Positions 37,164-46,500 of a DNA stretch of 64,000 nucleotides are shown piece after piece. The position numbers and the translations under genes are program-made. Numbering within the stretch: the stretch's first letter is position 1; the number at the start of each line of letters is the position of its first letter. The stretch lies in contig NC_020453.1 in assembly GCF_000344805.1 (NCBI RefSeq), forward strand, positions 3,381,001 through 3,445,000, read 5' to 3'. This stretch comes from Bradyrhizobium oligotrophicum S58. Its GTDB lineage: Bacteria; Pseudomonadota; Alphaproteobacteria; Rhizobiales; Xanthobacteraceae. The notes beneath the pieces are model-generated. The model was given only the letters and a program-made list of their open reading frames with translations, was not told the DNA's origin and did no database searches.

Positions 37164-38459
37164 ATGCGTCGCCGGAAAGTCGATTCCGACGAAACGATCG
37201 TCGTCGCTCCAGAGCAGCGCTCGCCGAGGTCTGCACAGCTCCTGACCAGGCTGCTCTCGCTGGACCGCGAACTCGGCGCAAGCAAACTGCTGGACGTCGA
37301 TCAACAACTCGACCTCGCGCAACGTCGCCTCGGGCCGTTGTCGCTCGGCGCGGACAGCGATCTCCATCTTGAAGGGATCAGGTGCCTGGCGCGTTCGATC
37401 GCGCGAGATCCGTCTTACGACGACCTCGGCCGGTACATGGCCAGCCACTACATCTATGGCTGGGTCGAACGGTACGTCCGGTTCGAGCAGGATCTGGCCG
37501 ATTTCCCTGAGATCGTCGACGTTCCCATTGCAAGACCTCTGTTTCTCGTCGGTTTCGGCCGGACCGGGAGCACCTTCCTGCATCACCTGCTCGCGCTCGA
37601 CCCGCGGGCGCGGGCGCCGCGACTTTGGGAGCTGCAGGAGCCATCGCCACCGCCTCGGCCGGAGACCTACGAGACGGATCCACGGATCGGCCGGCTTCGC
37701 TCGCAGTCCGAGTTCCGGTCGGCCGTGATGCCGGATCTGCACAAGATCCATGAGTTCGCCGTGCAGGCTCCCGAGGAGTGCCAGCTCATGATGTGGCACG
37801 GACCGCAGCACATGATCCTCGGGCTCAGATCGCCGGACTACTGGCAATGGTTTCGGGGTCTAAGTCCGTCCCAGCTCGATGTGCTCTGTGCAGGCTACCG
37901 ACGTCAGGTTCAGCACCTGCAGCTGTTTCATCGCGGCGGCCACTGGGTCAGCAAGTCCCTGGCGCATGCCCACTTCCTTCCGGTGCTGTTCAAGAGCTTT
38001 CCCGATGCGCGGATCGTTCGGCTGCACAGAGATCCCTGCCAGATCATTCCGGCGCTCGCCAGCCTGATCGCGCAGCTGCAGATCGCCTATACGCCTCGCA
38101 TCGATTTTCCTGATCTCGGTCAGCGGATGCTGGAGCTGTTCGAACAGTCCATGGCCGGGATGATGCAGGCCGACGAGGAGGCGCGTTCGGACCGTTTCGT
38201 CGACGTCGTGTTTGACGATTTGATCAAGGATCCGATCGCAACCGTCCGTGCGGTCTATGCAAAGTTCGGCTACGACTGCACGGCCGAGTTCGAGAACCTC
38301 ATGAGGAGGCACTTGAAGACGGATTCCATCAGCCGCCGTTTCAAGCACGTCTACACGCTCGAGCAGTTCGGCTTGTCCCGCGCGCAGGTCATGGCGCGGT
38401 CGGAAGGCTACCTGTCCTGGGTGGAACGACGCATGGGCGCGAGGCTCTGCCGGCCCTGA
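37164..38459 (+). CDS. Sulfotransferase family protein
   Basis: A 431-residue enzyme of the P-loop sulfotransferase fold, expected to move sulfate from PAPS to a hydroxyl or amine. The 5'-phosphosulfate loop is LVGFGRTGSTFLHHLLALDP (P-loop about residues 130-137), and ARIVRLHRDPCQIIPALASL is the 3'-phosphate site. A 120-residue helical N-terminus precedes the fold. The ATG at 37164 has an AAGGAA ribosome-binding site. Acceptor unknown; rhizobial sulfotransferases often modify lipids, carbohydrates or Nod factors, but nothing nearby points to one. A tRNA gene lies 106 bases downstream. Confidence 0.82.
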   Translation: MRRRKVDSDETIVVAPEQRSPRSAQLLTRLLSLDRELGASKLLDVDQQLDLAQRRLGPLSLGADSDLHLEGIRCLARSIARDPSYDDLGRYMASHYIYGWVERYVRFEQDLADFPEIVDVPIARPLFLVGFGRTGSTFLHHLLALDPRARAPRLWELQEPSPPPRPETYETDPRIGRLRSQSEFRSAVMPDLHKIHEFAVQAPEECQLMMWHGPQHMILGLRSPDYWQWFRGLSPSQLDVLCAGYRRQVQHLQLFHRGGHWVSKSLAHAHFLPVLFKSFPDARIVRLHRDPCQIIPALASLIAQLQIAYTPRIDFPDLGQRMLELFEQSMAGMMQADEEARSDRFVDVVFDDLIKDPIATVRAVYAKFGYDCTAEFENLMRRHLKTDSISRRFKHVYTLEQFGLSRAQVMARSEGYLSWVERRMGARLCRP

Positions 38460-38565
38460 TCATCGCGCGGTGGTGGAGGGGAGCTGGGCTTCGGCCCATG
38501 GTTTTGCCGTGCCCGTTCCGATATGGCGCGGTAGCTCTGGATTATGGGCAAGCCGAAGTCAGAGC

Positions 38566-38639
38566 TGGCTGGGGAACCTGGATTCGAACCAAGACAAACA
38601 GAGTCAGAGTCTGTTGTGCTACCGTTACACCATTCCCCA
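38566..38639 (-). tRNA. tRNA-Gln (anticodon CUG)
   Basis: The minus-strand 74 bases fold as a tRNA: acceptor TGGGGAA with TTCCCCA, discriminator G and encoded CCA; anticodon stem ACAGA/TCTGT around loop CTCTGAC, so the anticodon is CUG, reading CAG; T-arm CTTGG/CCAGG around TTCGAAT. It lies alone, between the sulfotransferase and tetR. Confidence 0.95.
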
Positions 38640-38834
38640 ACGGAATGCCGAGCAAATTCAACCAATTGCCGAATTGTCTGGCATCGTTGTGCGAGCCGGC
38701 GCGCAAATCGCGGCGGCGACGACGCGTCCTTCTACCCGCATGTCTCAGGCTTTGGCAAGCCGCTGGATGACGGATTTCCAACGTGCTGTGGCAGTGTGCG
38801 GGGCCCCCGGGTCGGCGCCGGCTGGCCGGGCGTC

Positions 38835-39560
38835 CTATCGCCGGACTCGGCCCGCGCCGGACTTGCGCGGCGCCGCAGGGCGCGTGGGGTCCGGGCCGGC
38901 GCGCAGCAGCAGGAGCAGGCAGGCGCCGAGCCGGTCCGCGATCTCGTCATCGTCGATCGACAGCGGGCCGGGGTCGTTGAGGATGGCGTTCACGAGCGTG
39001 CCGAGCACCACCTGAATGCCGAAGGCGACGGTGCGCTTCTCGGCCGCCGTGGCTGCGGCCCGGCGGCCGGCCGTGGCGGTGCCGCGCATGGCGGGCAGCA
39101 GAACCATCGTTGCACGCTCCGACAGCGCCTGCGCGAGGTCCTTGAAGCCGCTCCAGTTGTTCGGCCCATGCTCGCTGCGCTGGAGGGCAGCGCGCAGCAC
39201 GCCTTTGTGTTGGCGCATCCAGAGCACGATGCCGCGGACCAGCAGGCGGCAGCGTTGGTCCAGGTCGCTCCTGGCCGCGGGATCGGCCGGCGGCGGCGTC
39301 AACAACTGCTCCCGGCCGTCGCGCAGGGTGAGCGCGAGCAGGGCGTTGAAATAGGCCTCCTTGCTGTCGAACCGGCTGTAGAAGGCGCCGACGGTCGCCC
39401 CGATCTTCGCGCAGAGCTCGCTGATCGACAGCTCCGCGAGGCCGCGCGTGCACAGCAGCTCCGCGCCGGCTGCGAGCAGGGCGAGTGTCGTCTCGCGGCT
39501 GCGCTGCTGCCGCGAAGGCGTGACGCCGGGCAGGTCGACCGGCGAAATCCGCTGGGGCAT
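38835..39560 (-). CDS. TetR-family transcriptional regulator
   Basis: A 241-residue repressor. The N-terminal helix-turn-helix is at about residues 20-65 (RETTLALLAAGAELLCTRGL, then SISELCAKIGATVGAFYSRF, the recognition helix ending in the typical AFYxxFxSKE). The C-terminal ligand-binding region is helical, and the last 20 residues are basic. It is transcribed away from an arylsulfatase, and a perfect 16-base palindrome lies between the two starts, so it probably represses both. Confidence 0.9.
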   Translation of the reverse strand: MPQRISPVDLPGVTPSRQQRSRETTLALLAAGAELLCTRGLAELSISELCAKIGATVGAFYSRFDSKEAYFNALLALTLRDGREQLLTPPPADPAARSDLDQRCRLLVRGIVLWMRQHKGVLRAALQRSEHGPNNWSGFKDLAQALSERATMVLLPAMRGTATAGRRAAATAAEKRTVAFGIQVVLGTLVNAILNDPGPLSIDDDEIADRLGACLLLLLRAGPDPTRPAAPRKSGAGRVRR

Positions 39561-39582
39561 CGATATCTCCGTCTGGAATAAA

Positions 39583-39598
39583 AATCATAATTATGATT
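39583..39598. promoter_or_regulatory. Probable TetR operator (perfect 16-bp palindrome)
   Basis: AATCATAATTATGATT is an exact palindrome lying 23 bases upstream of the TetR start and 131 bases upstream of the arylsulfatase start. It stands out as an AT-only island in GC-rich DNA. Length and placement fit a TetR dimer site controlling both genes. Confidence 0.65.
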
Positions 39599-39728
39599 AT
39601 CATTCCGGGCAAGCGCGCCCAGGCGGCCCGGCGGAGGGCGGCTGCAGATGCGCAAAAAACAACAAGCTCACGGACGTCAGTGCCGGGACACACGGGCGAC
39701 TGACGCGAGCGACAGGGGAGGACGAGCC

Positions 39729-42008
39729 ATGAGCGAGCCCGCATTCGGCGGCACGATCGGCAGGACCATTGCCGGCTCCAAACCGTGGTGGCCGGCGCCG
39801 CAGCAGCCTCCGAAGGGAGCGCCGAACATCCTGGTCGTGCTGTTCGACGACGTCGGCTTCTCCGATTTCGGCTGCTACGGCTCGTCGATCCGCACTCCCG
39901 CGATCGACGCGCTGGCGGCGCAGGGCCTGCGCTATTCCGGCTTCCACACCACGGCGATGTGCTCGACGACGCGGGCGGCGCTGCTGACCGGCCGCAACCA
40001 TCATTCGGTCGGCGTCGGCTGCCTCGCCAATTTCGACTCCGGCTATCCCGGCTATCGCGGCAAGATCGCGCGCGAGGCGGGCACCTTGGCCGAGATGCTG
40101 CGCGCCCATGCCTATCGCAACTACATGGTCGGCAAGTGGCACGTCACGCCGCTGACCGAGAGCGGCGCCACCGGGCCGTTCGACGGTTGGCCGCTTGGCC
40201 GCGGCTTCGACCGCTTCTACGGCTTCCTCGACGCCGAGACCGATCAATATGCGCCGGAGCTCGTGCTCGACAACACCCACATTCCGCCGCCCGGCAGCTT
40301 CGCCGACGGCTATCATTTGACTTCCGATCTGGTCGACCAGGCCATCCGCTTCATCGCCGATCACGCCGCCGACCGGCCCGAATTGCCGTGGCTGACCTGG
40401 CTCGCGCTCGGCGCCTGCCACGCGCCGCACCAGGCGCCACGCGACATCATCGAGAGCTACGATACGGTGTTTGCCCATGGCTGGGACGCCGAGCGCGCCC
40501 AGCGTCTGGCGCGGCAGAAGGCGATGGGGCTGGTGCCGGAGAATACGGATCTGCCGCCGCGCAATGACGGCGTGAAGGCCTGGGACGCGCATTCCGACGA
40601 CGAGCGGCGCGTCTTCACCCGGCTGCAATCGGCTTTCGCCGGCATGCTCGATCACGCCGACCAGCATCTGGCGCGGCTGCTCGCCTTCCTGGAGAAAACA
40701 GGCCAGCGCGACGACACGCTGATCATCGTGATGTCCGACAATGGCGCGAGCCAAGAGGGCGGGCCGCTCGGCTTTGTCAACGCCATGGGGCCGTTCAACT
40801 TCAAGCCGGAGCCGATCGCGGAGAAGCTCGCGCGCATCGACGACATCGGCGGGCCGGATACGCACTCCAACTTCCCGCATGGCTGGGCCATGACGTCGAA
40901 CACGCCGCTGCGGCGCTACAAGCAGAACACCCATGGCGGCGGCATCCGCGATCCCTTCATCCTGTCATGGCCGAAGCGGATCGCGGCGCGCGGCGAATTG
41001 CGCCACCAGTTCGTCCATGCCTGCGATCTCGTGCCGACCTTGCTCGACCTGATCGGCATCGATGCGCCGACGACGATCGCGGGTGTGCCACAGATGCCGC
41101 TGGAAGGCGTGAGCTTCGCCGCGTCGATCGCTGATGCAGCGGCGCCGTCGAAGCAGGTCGCGCAATATTTCGAGATGTTCGGCCATCGCGGCCTCTGGCA
41201 CGACGGCTGGAAGGCGGTCGCCTTTCATCCCTCTGGCACGCCGTTCGACAACGACAAATGGGAGCTGTTCCACCTCGCGCAGGATTTCTCCGAGACGCAT
41301 GATCTCGCAGCCGAGCAGCCGGAGCGGCTCGCGGCGCTGGTCAAGCTGTGGTGGGAGCAGGCGGAGGCGCACCAGGTGCTGCCGCTCGATGACCGCTTCG
41401 GGCCACGTTTTGCCGAGAACGCCGCGCGCTTCCACGGCGCGCGCACCCGCTTCACGTTCCACGCCGGCATGGGTCATGTGCCGACCGACGTCGCGCCCGA
41501 CGTCCGCAGCCGTGACTATCTGATCGAGGCCCATGTCGAGATCGATGCCGAGGGAGCGGATGGCGTGCTTATCGCCCATGGTGATGCCACCTCCGGCTAC
41601 AGCCTCTACGTCAAGGACGGCCATCTCGTGCACGATCTCAACATCGGCGGCCGCCACGAGATCGTCAGCTCGAATCGTCCGGTGCCGCCGGGAATTCGTC
41701 GCCTGGGCTTGCGCGTCGAGCGTCTGCGGCGGCAGGCCGAACCGGCCAAAGGCGCGCGCACCGGCATCAGCCAGTACACGCTGCTGATCGATGGCGAGGA
41801 GGCGGGCGTGCTGACGACGCAGCTCGCCTTCCACACGCTGATCTCCTGGTCGGGACTCGACATCGGCCGCGACCGCGGCAGCCCGGTGTCGGACTACACG
41901 GCGCCGTTCGAGTTTACCGGCCGGCTGTCGCACGTCACGGTGACGATGCAGAACGAGCAGAGCCTCGATGGTGAGAGCGTCGGAAATGCCGAGATGGCAA
42001 GGCAGTGA
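39729..42008 (+). CDS. Arylsulfatase-type sulfatase with C-terminal beta domain
   Basis: A 759-residue alkaline-phosphatase-superfamily hydrolase. Metal and catalytic marks: VVLFDDVGFSDFGCYG (Asp metal ligands), TTAMCSTTRAALLTGRNHHS with the expected formylglycine residue Cys78, GKWHV, and IVMSDNGASQEGG. The core motif reads C-S-T-T-R rather than the usual C-x-P/A-x-R. The last 200 residues form a separate beta-rich domain (YSLYVKDGHLVHDLNIGG) as in large arylsulfatases of the same size. No signal peptide is obvious, so it may be cytoplasmic. No formylglycine-generating enzyme gene is nearby. Probably TetR-regulated. Confidence 0.85.
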   Translation: MSEPAFGGTIGRTIAGSKPWWPAPQQPPKGAPNILVVLFDDVGFSDFGCYGSSIRTPAIDALAAQGLRYSGFHTTAMCSTTRAALLTGRNHHSVGVGCLANFDSGYPGYRGKIAREAGTLAEMLRAHAYRNYMVGKWHVTPLTESGATGPFDGWPLGRGFDRFYGFLDAETDQYAPELVLDNTHIPPPGSFADGYHLTSDLVDQAIRFIADHAADRPELPWLTWLALGACHAPHQAPRDIIESYDTVFAHGWDAERAQRLARQKAMGLVPENTDLPPRNDGVKAWDAHSDDERRVFTRLQSAFAGMLDHADQHLARLLAFLEKTGQRDDTLIIVMSDNGASQEGGPLGFVNAMGPFNFKPEPIAEKLARIDDIGGPDTHSNFPHGWAMTSNTPLRRYKQNTHGGGIRDPFILSWPKRIAARGELRHQFVHACDLVPTLLDLIGIDAPTTIAGVPQMPLEGVSFAASIADAAAPSKQVAQYFEMFGHRGLWHDGWKAVAFHPSGTPFDNDKWELFHLAQDFSETHDLAAEQPERLAALVKLWWEQAEAHQVLPLDDRFGPRFAENAARFHGARTRFTFHAGMGHVPTDVAPDVRSRDYLIEAHVEIDAEGADGVLIAHGDATSGYSLYVKDGHLVHDLNIGGRHEIVSSNRPVPPGIRRLGLRVERLRRQAEPAKGARTGISQYTLLIDGEEAGVLTTQLAFHTLISWSGLDIGRDRGSPVSDYTAPFEFTGRLSHVTVTMQNEQSLDGESVGNAEMARQ

Positions 42009-42029
42009 AAGGGGACAAAGAGCGGCGGA

Positions 42030-45000
42030 CTATTCCGCCGCTTCCTTGACCGGGCCGGGCGCCGCGTCCTCGGTCTCGTGGTCGATATGTGCGCGGCCCC
42101 AGCGCGAGAAGGCGTTGTTGACCTTGTCGAGATAGAGATAGATCACCGGCGTCGTGAACAGGGTCAGCATCTGGCTGACGATCAGGCCGCCGACCATCGC
42201 ATAGCCGAGCGGCTGGCGGATCTCCGAGCCGGTGCCGTTGCCGAGCATCAGGGGCACGCCGCCGAGCAAGGCCGCCATCGTCGTCATCATGATCGGGCGG
42301 AAGCGGAGCAGGGCGGCCTGGCGGATCGACTGCTCCGGCGCGAGGTGCTGGTCGCGCTCGGCGGCGATGGCGAAGTCGACCATCATGATGCCGTTCTTCT
42401 TCACGATGCCGATCAGCAGAATGACACCGATCAACGCGATCAGGCTGAAGTCGTAGCCGAACGCCATCAGGATCGCGAGCGCGCCGACACCGGCCGACGG
42501 CAGGGTCGACAGAATCGTGATCGGATGGATGTAGCTCTCGTAGAGGATGCCGAGGATCAGATAGACCACGACCAGGGCCGCGAGGATCAGGAGCGGCACG
42601 GTCGACAGCGACTGCTGGAACGCCTGCGCCGTGCCCTGGAAGCTCGAATTCAGCGTCGACGGCGCGCCGATCTCGACCATGGCGCGCTGCACCGCGTCGG
42701 TGGCTTGGCCGAGCGCGATGCCCTGGGCGAGGTTGAAGCTGATCGTGATCGACGGGAACTGGCCCTGGTGGCTGATCGACAGCGGCCGCACGGGCACCGT
42801 GGTCCAGCTGGCGAAGGTGGACAGCGGCACCTGGTCGCCGGTCGTCGGCGACTTCACATAGAGCTTGTTCAACGTGTCGAGATTGCCCTGCAGCTCGGGC
42901 AGGATCTCCAGGATCACGCGATAGGAGTTCAGCTGGGTGAAGTACTGCGCGACCTGCCGTTGGCCGAAGGCGTCATAGAGCGTGTCGTCGATCAGCTGCG
43001 GCGAGATGCCATAGCGCGAGGCGGTGTCGCGGTTGATGACGAGCTGCACGGTGGTGCCGTCGGCCTGCTGGTCGGTGGCGACGTCGCGCAGCTGCGGCAG
43101 CGAGCGCATCTTCTCCAGGACCTTGGGCGCCCACTCGTTGAGCTCGGCGACATTGGGATCCTGCAGCGTGAATTCGAACTGGGTGCGGGACGGGCGGCCG
43201 CCAAGCCGGATGTCCTGCGCCGCCTGCATGTAGAGGCGCGCGCCCTCAACCTTTTCGAGCTGCGGCCTGAGGCGCGCAATGATCTGTTGTGCCGTCGCGG
43301 AGCGCTCCTCGCGCGGCTTCAGCGTGATGAACATGTTGCCGTTGTTGCCGGCGCGGCCGGAGCCGCCGATGTTCATGGCGATGCTGGCGACGTCATGATC
43401 GGCCATCACGATCTTGGCCAGCGCCTCCTGGCGCGACTGCATTGCCTGGAACGAGATGTCCTGCGAGGCTTCGGAGGTCGCGGTGATCAGGCCGACGTCC
43501 TGCTGCGGAAAGAAGCCCTTCGGGATCAGGATGAACAGGTAGACCGACAGGCCGAGCGTGGCGAAGAACACCATCAGGGTGACGAGTCTCCAGCGCAGGG
43601 CGAGATCGAGACCCTTCTCGTAGGCGCGCAGCAGCGCGTCGAACGCGGCCTCGCTCCACTGGTAGAACTTGCCGTGCTGGGCGGCGTGCTCGTTGCGCAG
43701 GAAGCGCGACGCCATCATCGGCGTCAGCGTCAGCGACACGATCATCGAGACGAAGATGGTCATCGCCAAGGTCACCGCGAATTCGCGGAACAGGCGGCCG
43801 ATGATGCCGCCCATCAGCAGCAGCGGGATCAGCACGGCGACCAGCGAGATCGAGATCGAGACGATGGTGAAGCCGATCTCCTTGGCGCCCTTGTAGGCGG
43901 CGGCCATCGGCGATTCGCCTTCCTCGACGTAGCGCGAGATGTTCTCGAGCATCACGATGGCGTCGTCGACCACGAAGCCCACCGCGATCGTCAGTGCCAT
44001 CAGCGACAGGTTGTCGAGCGTGTAGCCGACCCCCCACATCATCGCGCAGGCACCGAGCAGCGCCAGCGGCACCGTGATGGTCGGGATCACCGTGGCCCAG
44101 AAGCTGCGCAGGAAGACGAAGATCACCATCACCACCAGGAAGATGGTCAGGATCAGCGTGAACTGGACGTCCTCGACCGCGGCGCGGATGGTCGTGGTGC
44201 GGTCGGAGATCAGGTCGATCTTGATCGCGGGCGGGATCGCTGCGACCAGCCGCGGCAGCAGCGACTTGATGCGATCGACGGTCTCGATGACGTTGGCGCC
44301 CGGCTGCTTGAAGATCACCAGGAACACGCCGCGCTGGCCGTTGGCCCAGGCCGCCTGCTTGGCATCCTCGGCCGCCGTCACGGCCTTGCCGATGTCGCGG
44401 ATGCGCAGCGGACCGCCGTTACGGTAGGCGATGATGACGTCGTTCCAGTCCTTCGACTCGGTGAGCTGGTCGTTGGCGTAGATCGTGTAGGCGCGCCGCT
44501 CGCCGTCGATGTTGCCCTTGGGCGCGTCGACCGTGGTGATCGCGATCTGGCTGCGTACGTCCTCCATCGACAGGCCCTTGGCGACGAGCTTGGCCGGGTC
44601 GATCTGGATGCGGATGGATGGCTTCTGCTGGCCGCCGATGATCACCTGGGCGACGCCCGCGATCTGGCTGATCTGCTGGGCGAGGCCCGCATCGACCGCG
44701 TCGCTGACCGTGGTCAGCGGCAGCGTCTCCGAAGTGGCCGACAGCAGCAGGATCGGCGAGTCCGCCGGGTTGACCTTGCGGTAGGTGGGCGGCGAGGGGA
44801 GATTCTTCGGCAGCTGGCCGGAGGCGGCGTTGATCGCGCCCTGGACGTCGTTGGCGGCGCCGTCGATGTTGCGGTTGAGGTCGAACTGGATCGTGATCGC
44901 GGCGGTGCCCAGGTAGCTGGTCGAGGTCATCTGGGCGATGCCGGGAATCTGCGCGAATTGCCGTTCCAGCGGCTGGGCGACCGACGTCGCCATGGTCTCC

Positions 45001-45176
45001 GGGCTTCCACCCGGCAGGTTGGCCGTCACCTGGATCGTCGGGAAGTCGACCTGCGGCAGCGGCGCGACCGGCAGCAGCGGATAGGCGACGAGGCCGATGA
45101 AGAGGATGCCCGCCATCAGCAGCGACGTGCCGATGGGGTATTTGATGAAGGGTGCCGAGATGCCGCCGCCGTTCAT
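42030..45176 (-). CDS. RND-family multidrug efflux transporter (MdtB/MdtC-like)
   Basis: A 1048-residue inner-membrane proton antiporter. It has the usual two repeats of six helices, two large periplasmic domains and the charged DDAIVMLEN motif in the central membrane helix that carries protons. The opening SAPFIKYPIGTSLLMAGI and the SFYLG/TGxDxT-like periplasmic segments match the HAE1 subfamily closest to MdtB and MdtC. It overlaps the adaptor gene by four bases (ATGA). No outer-membrane channel is encoded beside it, so it must use one from elsewhere. Confidence 0.92.
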   Translation of the reverse strand: MNGGGISAPFIKYPIGTSLLMAGILFIGLVAYPLLPVAPLPQVDFPTIQVTANLPGGSPETMATSVAQPLERQFAQIPGIAQMTSTSYLGTAAITIQFDLNRNIDGAANDVQGAINAASGQLPKNLPSPPTYRKVNPADSPILLLSATSETLPLTTVSDAVDAGLAQQISQIAGVAQVIIGGQQKPSIRIQIDPAKLVAKGLSMEDVRSQIAITTVDAPKGNIDGERRAYTIYANDQLTESKDWNDVIIAYRNGGPLRIRDIGKAVTAAEDAKQAAWANGQRGVFLVIFKQPGANVIETVDRIKSLLPRLVAAIPPAIKIDLISDRTTTIRAAVEDVQFTLILTIFLVVMVIFVFLRSFWATVIPTITVPLALLGACAMMWGVGYTLDNLSLMALTIAVGFVVDDAIVMLENISRYVEEGESPMAAAYKGAKEIGFTIVSISISLVAVLIPLLLMGGIIGRLFREFAVTLAMTIFVSMIVSLTLTPMMASRFLRNEHAAQHGKFYQWSEAAFDALLRAYEKGLDLALRWRLVTLMVFFATLGLSVYLFILIPKGFFPQQDVGLITATSEASQDISFQAMQSRQEALAKIVMADHDVASIAMNIGGSGRAGNNGNMFITLKPREERSATAQQIIARLRPQLEKVEGARLYMQAAQDIRLGGRPSRTQFEFTLQDPNVAELNEWAPKVLEKMRSLPQLRDVATDQQADGTTVQLVINRDTASRYGISPQLIDDTLYDAFGQRQVAQYFTQLNSYRVILEILPELQGNLDTLNKLYVKSPTTGDQVPLSTFASWTTVPVRPLSISHQGQFPSITISFNLAQGIALGQATDAVQRAMVEIGAPSTLNSSFQGTAQAFQQSLSTVPLLILAALVVVYLILGILYESYIHPITILSTLPSAGVGALAILMAFGYDFSLIALIGVILLIGIVKKNGIMMVDFAIAAERDQHLAPEQSIRQAALLRFRPIMMTTMAALLGGVPLMLGNGTGSEIRQPLGYAMVGGLIVSQMLTLFTTPVIYLYLDKVNNAFSRWGRAHIDHETEDAAPGPVKEAAE

Positions 45177-46342
45177 TCCTGCCGGACCTTAGCTGGCGCC
45201 GGGTCCGAGCTGGCCACCGCGGTGGTCACGACCGATCCTGGCTGCACTTTGAACTGACCGCCGGTAATCACCTGCTGCCCCGGCGTGAGGCCGTCTTCCA
45301 CGACGGTACGGCCGTCGAACGAAACGCCCACCTTGACCTTGCGCAGCTCGGCCTTGCTGTCCGGGCTTACGGTGTAGGCGTAGAGGCCGTTGGTCGAGTG
45401 CTGCACCGCGTCGTCGGGAACCACCGTGGCGTCCTTCAGCGTCCGCACCAACAGGCGCGTCGACACCGACTGCCCGGGCCACAGCACGTGGTCCTTGTTG
45501 TCGAACACCGCCTTCAGGCGGATTGTTCCACTGGTCGTGTCGACCTGGTTGTTCACCACCATGAGCTTGCCTTCGGCGAGCTGCTTCTTGCCGTCGGTGG
45601 TGAACGCGATCACCTTCAGCGGTGCGACCTTCTGCGCCTCGTTGATGTACGGCAGCTGCTCCTCGGGCGCGGTGAAGATCACCGCGATCGGCTCGATCTG
45701 CGCGATCGAGACGACGCCGGTCTGGGTCGACGCGTTGACGATGTTGCCGATGTCGACCTGGCGCAGGCCGGCCACGCCGGAGATCGGCGCCTTGACCTGG
45801 GTGTAGCTCAGCTGGGTCTGGGCATTGGCGATCGCGGCCTCGTCGGAGGCGATCTGCGCGGTGAGCTGCGCCACGGTGGCGCGCTGGGTGTCGGTCTGCT
45901 GCCGCGTCGCGAACTCGCCGAGCTTGGTGAAGCGCTGCAGATCGAGATTGGCGTTGTTGAGATTGGCCTCGTCCTGGGCGCGCTTGGCCTTGGCCTGGTC
46001 GAGTGCGGCCTGGAACGGCCGCGGATCGATCTCGACCAGCAGGTCGCCTTCGTTGACGAGCTGGCCCTCGGTGAAGGCGATCTTGTCGATCTGGCCGTCG
46101 ACGCGGGTACGGACCTGGACGGTGTTGAAGCCCTGCACGGTGCCGAGCCCGGTGAGGAAGACCGGGAAATCCGTCTTCTCGACCGGGACGGCCGAGACCC
46201 GAACGGCGGGCGGCCGGGCCGACTTTTGTGCAGCAATCTTCTTCGCTGCATCAGCGTCCTGATAGCGCTGCCAGCCGTAATAGCCGGCGCCGCCGAGGGC
46301 CGCGACCAGCAGGATCCAACCAATGGCTCGTGATGTCTTCAT
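45173..46342 (-). CDS. RND efflux membrane fusion (adaptor) protein
   Basis: A 389-residue periplasmic adaptor. The N-terminal hydrophobic anchor is at about residues 7-25. VRTRVDGQIDKIAFTEGQLV and VKAPISGVAGLRQVDIGNIV are the paired lipoyl halves, with a coiled coil between (KRAQDEANLNNANLDLQRFT). The C-terminal VVPDDAVQHSTNGLYAYTVS is the membrane-proximal barrel. Start ATG 46342 is used; an in-frame ATG at 46354 is possible. It shares a 158-base promoter region with a divergent MarR gene. Confidence 0.9.
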   Translation of the reverse strand: MKTSRAIGWILLVAALGGAGYYGWQRYQDADAAKKIAAQKSARPPAVRVSAVPVEKTDFPVFLTGLGTVQGFNTVQVRTRVDGQIDKIAFTEGQLVNEGDLLVEIDPRPFQAALDQAKAKRAQDEANLNNANLDLQRFTKLGEFATRQQTDTQRATVAQLTAQIASDEAAIANAQTQLSYTQVKAPISGVAGLRQVDIGNIVNASTQTGVVSIAQIEPIAVIFTAPEEQLPYINEAQKVAPLKVIAFTTDGKKQLAEGKLMVVNNQVDTTSGTIRLKAVFDNKDHVLWPGQSVSTRLLVRTLKDATVVPDDAVQHSTNGLYAYTVSPDSKAELRKVKVGVSFDGRTVVEDGLTPGQQVITGGQFKVQPGSVVTTAVASSDPAPAKVRQE

Positions 46343-46425
46343 GCTGGCCCACATGCTGAGACGAACAGGATAACCGGTCTTTAAAACCATTCCCAGCATG
46401 CCAGATATAGTACGCACGCAATTAA

Positions 46426-46437
46426 TGTGTAAACACA
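46426..46437. promoter_or_regulatory. Candidate MarR operator in the efflux promoter
   Basis: TGTGT (46426-46430) and ACACA (46433-46437) form an inverted repeat around AA, in an AT-rich stretch almost midway between the divergent adaptor and MarR starts. Position fits an autoregulatory operator; the arms are short, so confidence is modest. Confidence 0.4.
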
Positions 46438-46500
46438 CGAGGGCGTGGACAAACCTAAACAATTGGCAAGCTTCGAGGGATCGCAAGGGAGTTCACGGCC

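Noticed and set aside
42078..45257. A 1059-codon open frame antisense to the RND transporter, and similar long antisense frames at 9531-11729, 14224-15888, 28896-30971 and 48049-50199
   Set aside because: Their predicted chains are dominated by Arg, His, Asp, Gln and Ala, the typical mirror image of a GC-rich coding strand, and show no motifs. The opposite strands carry clear, conserved proteins.
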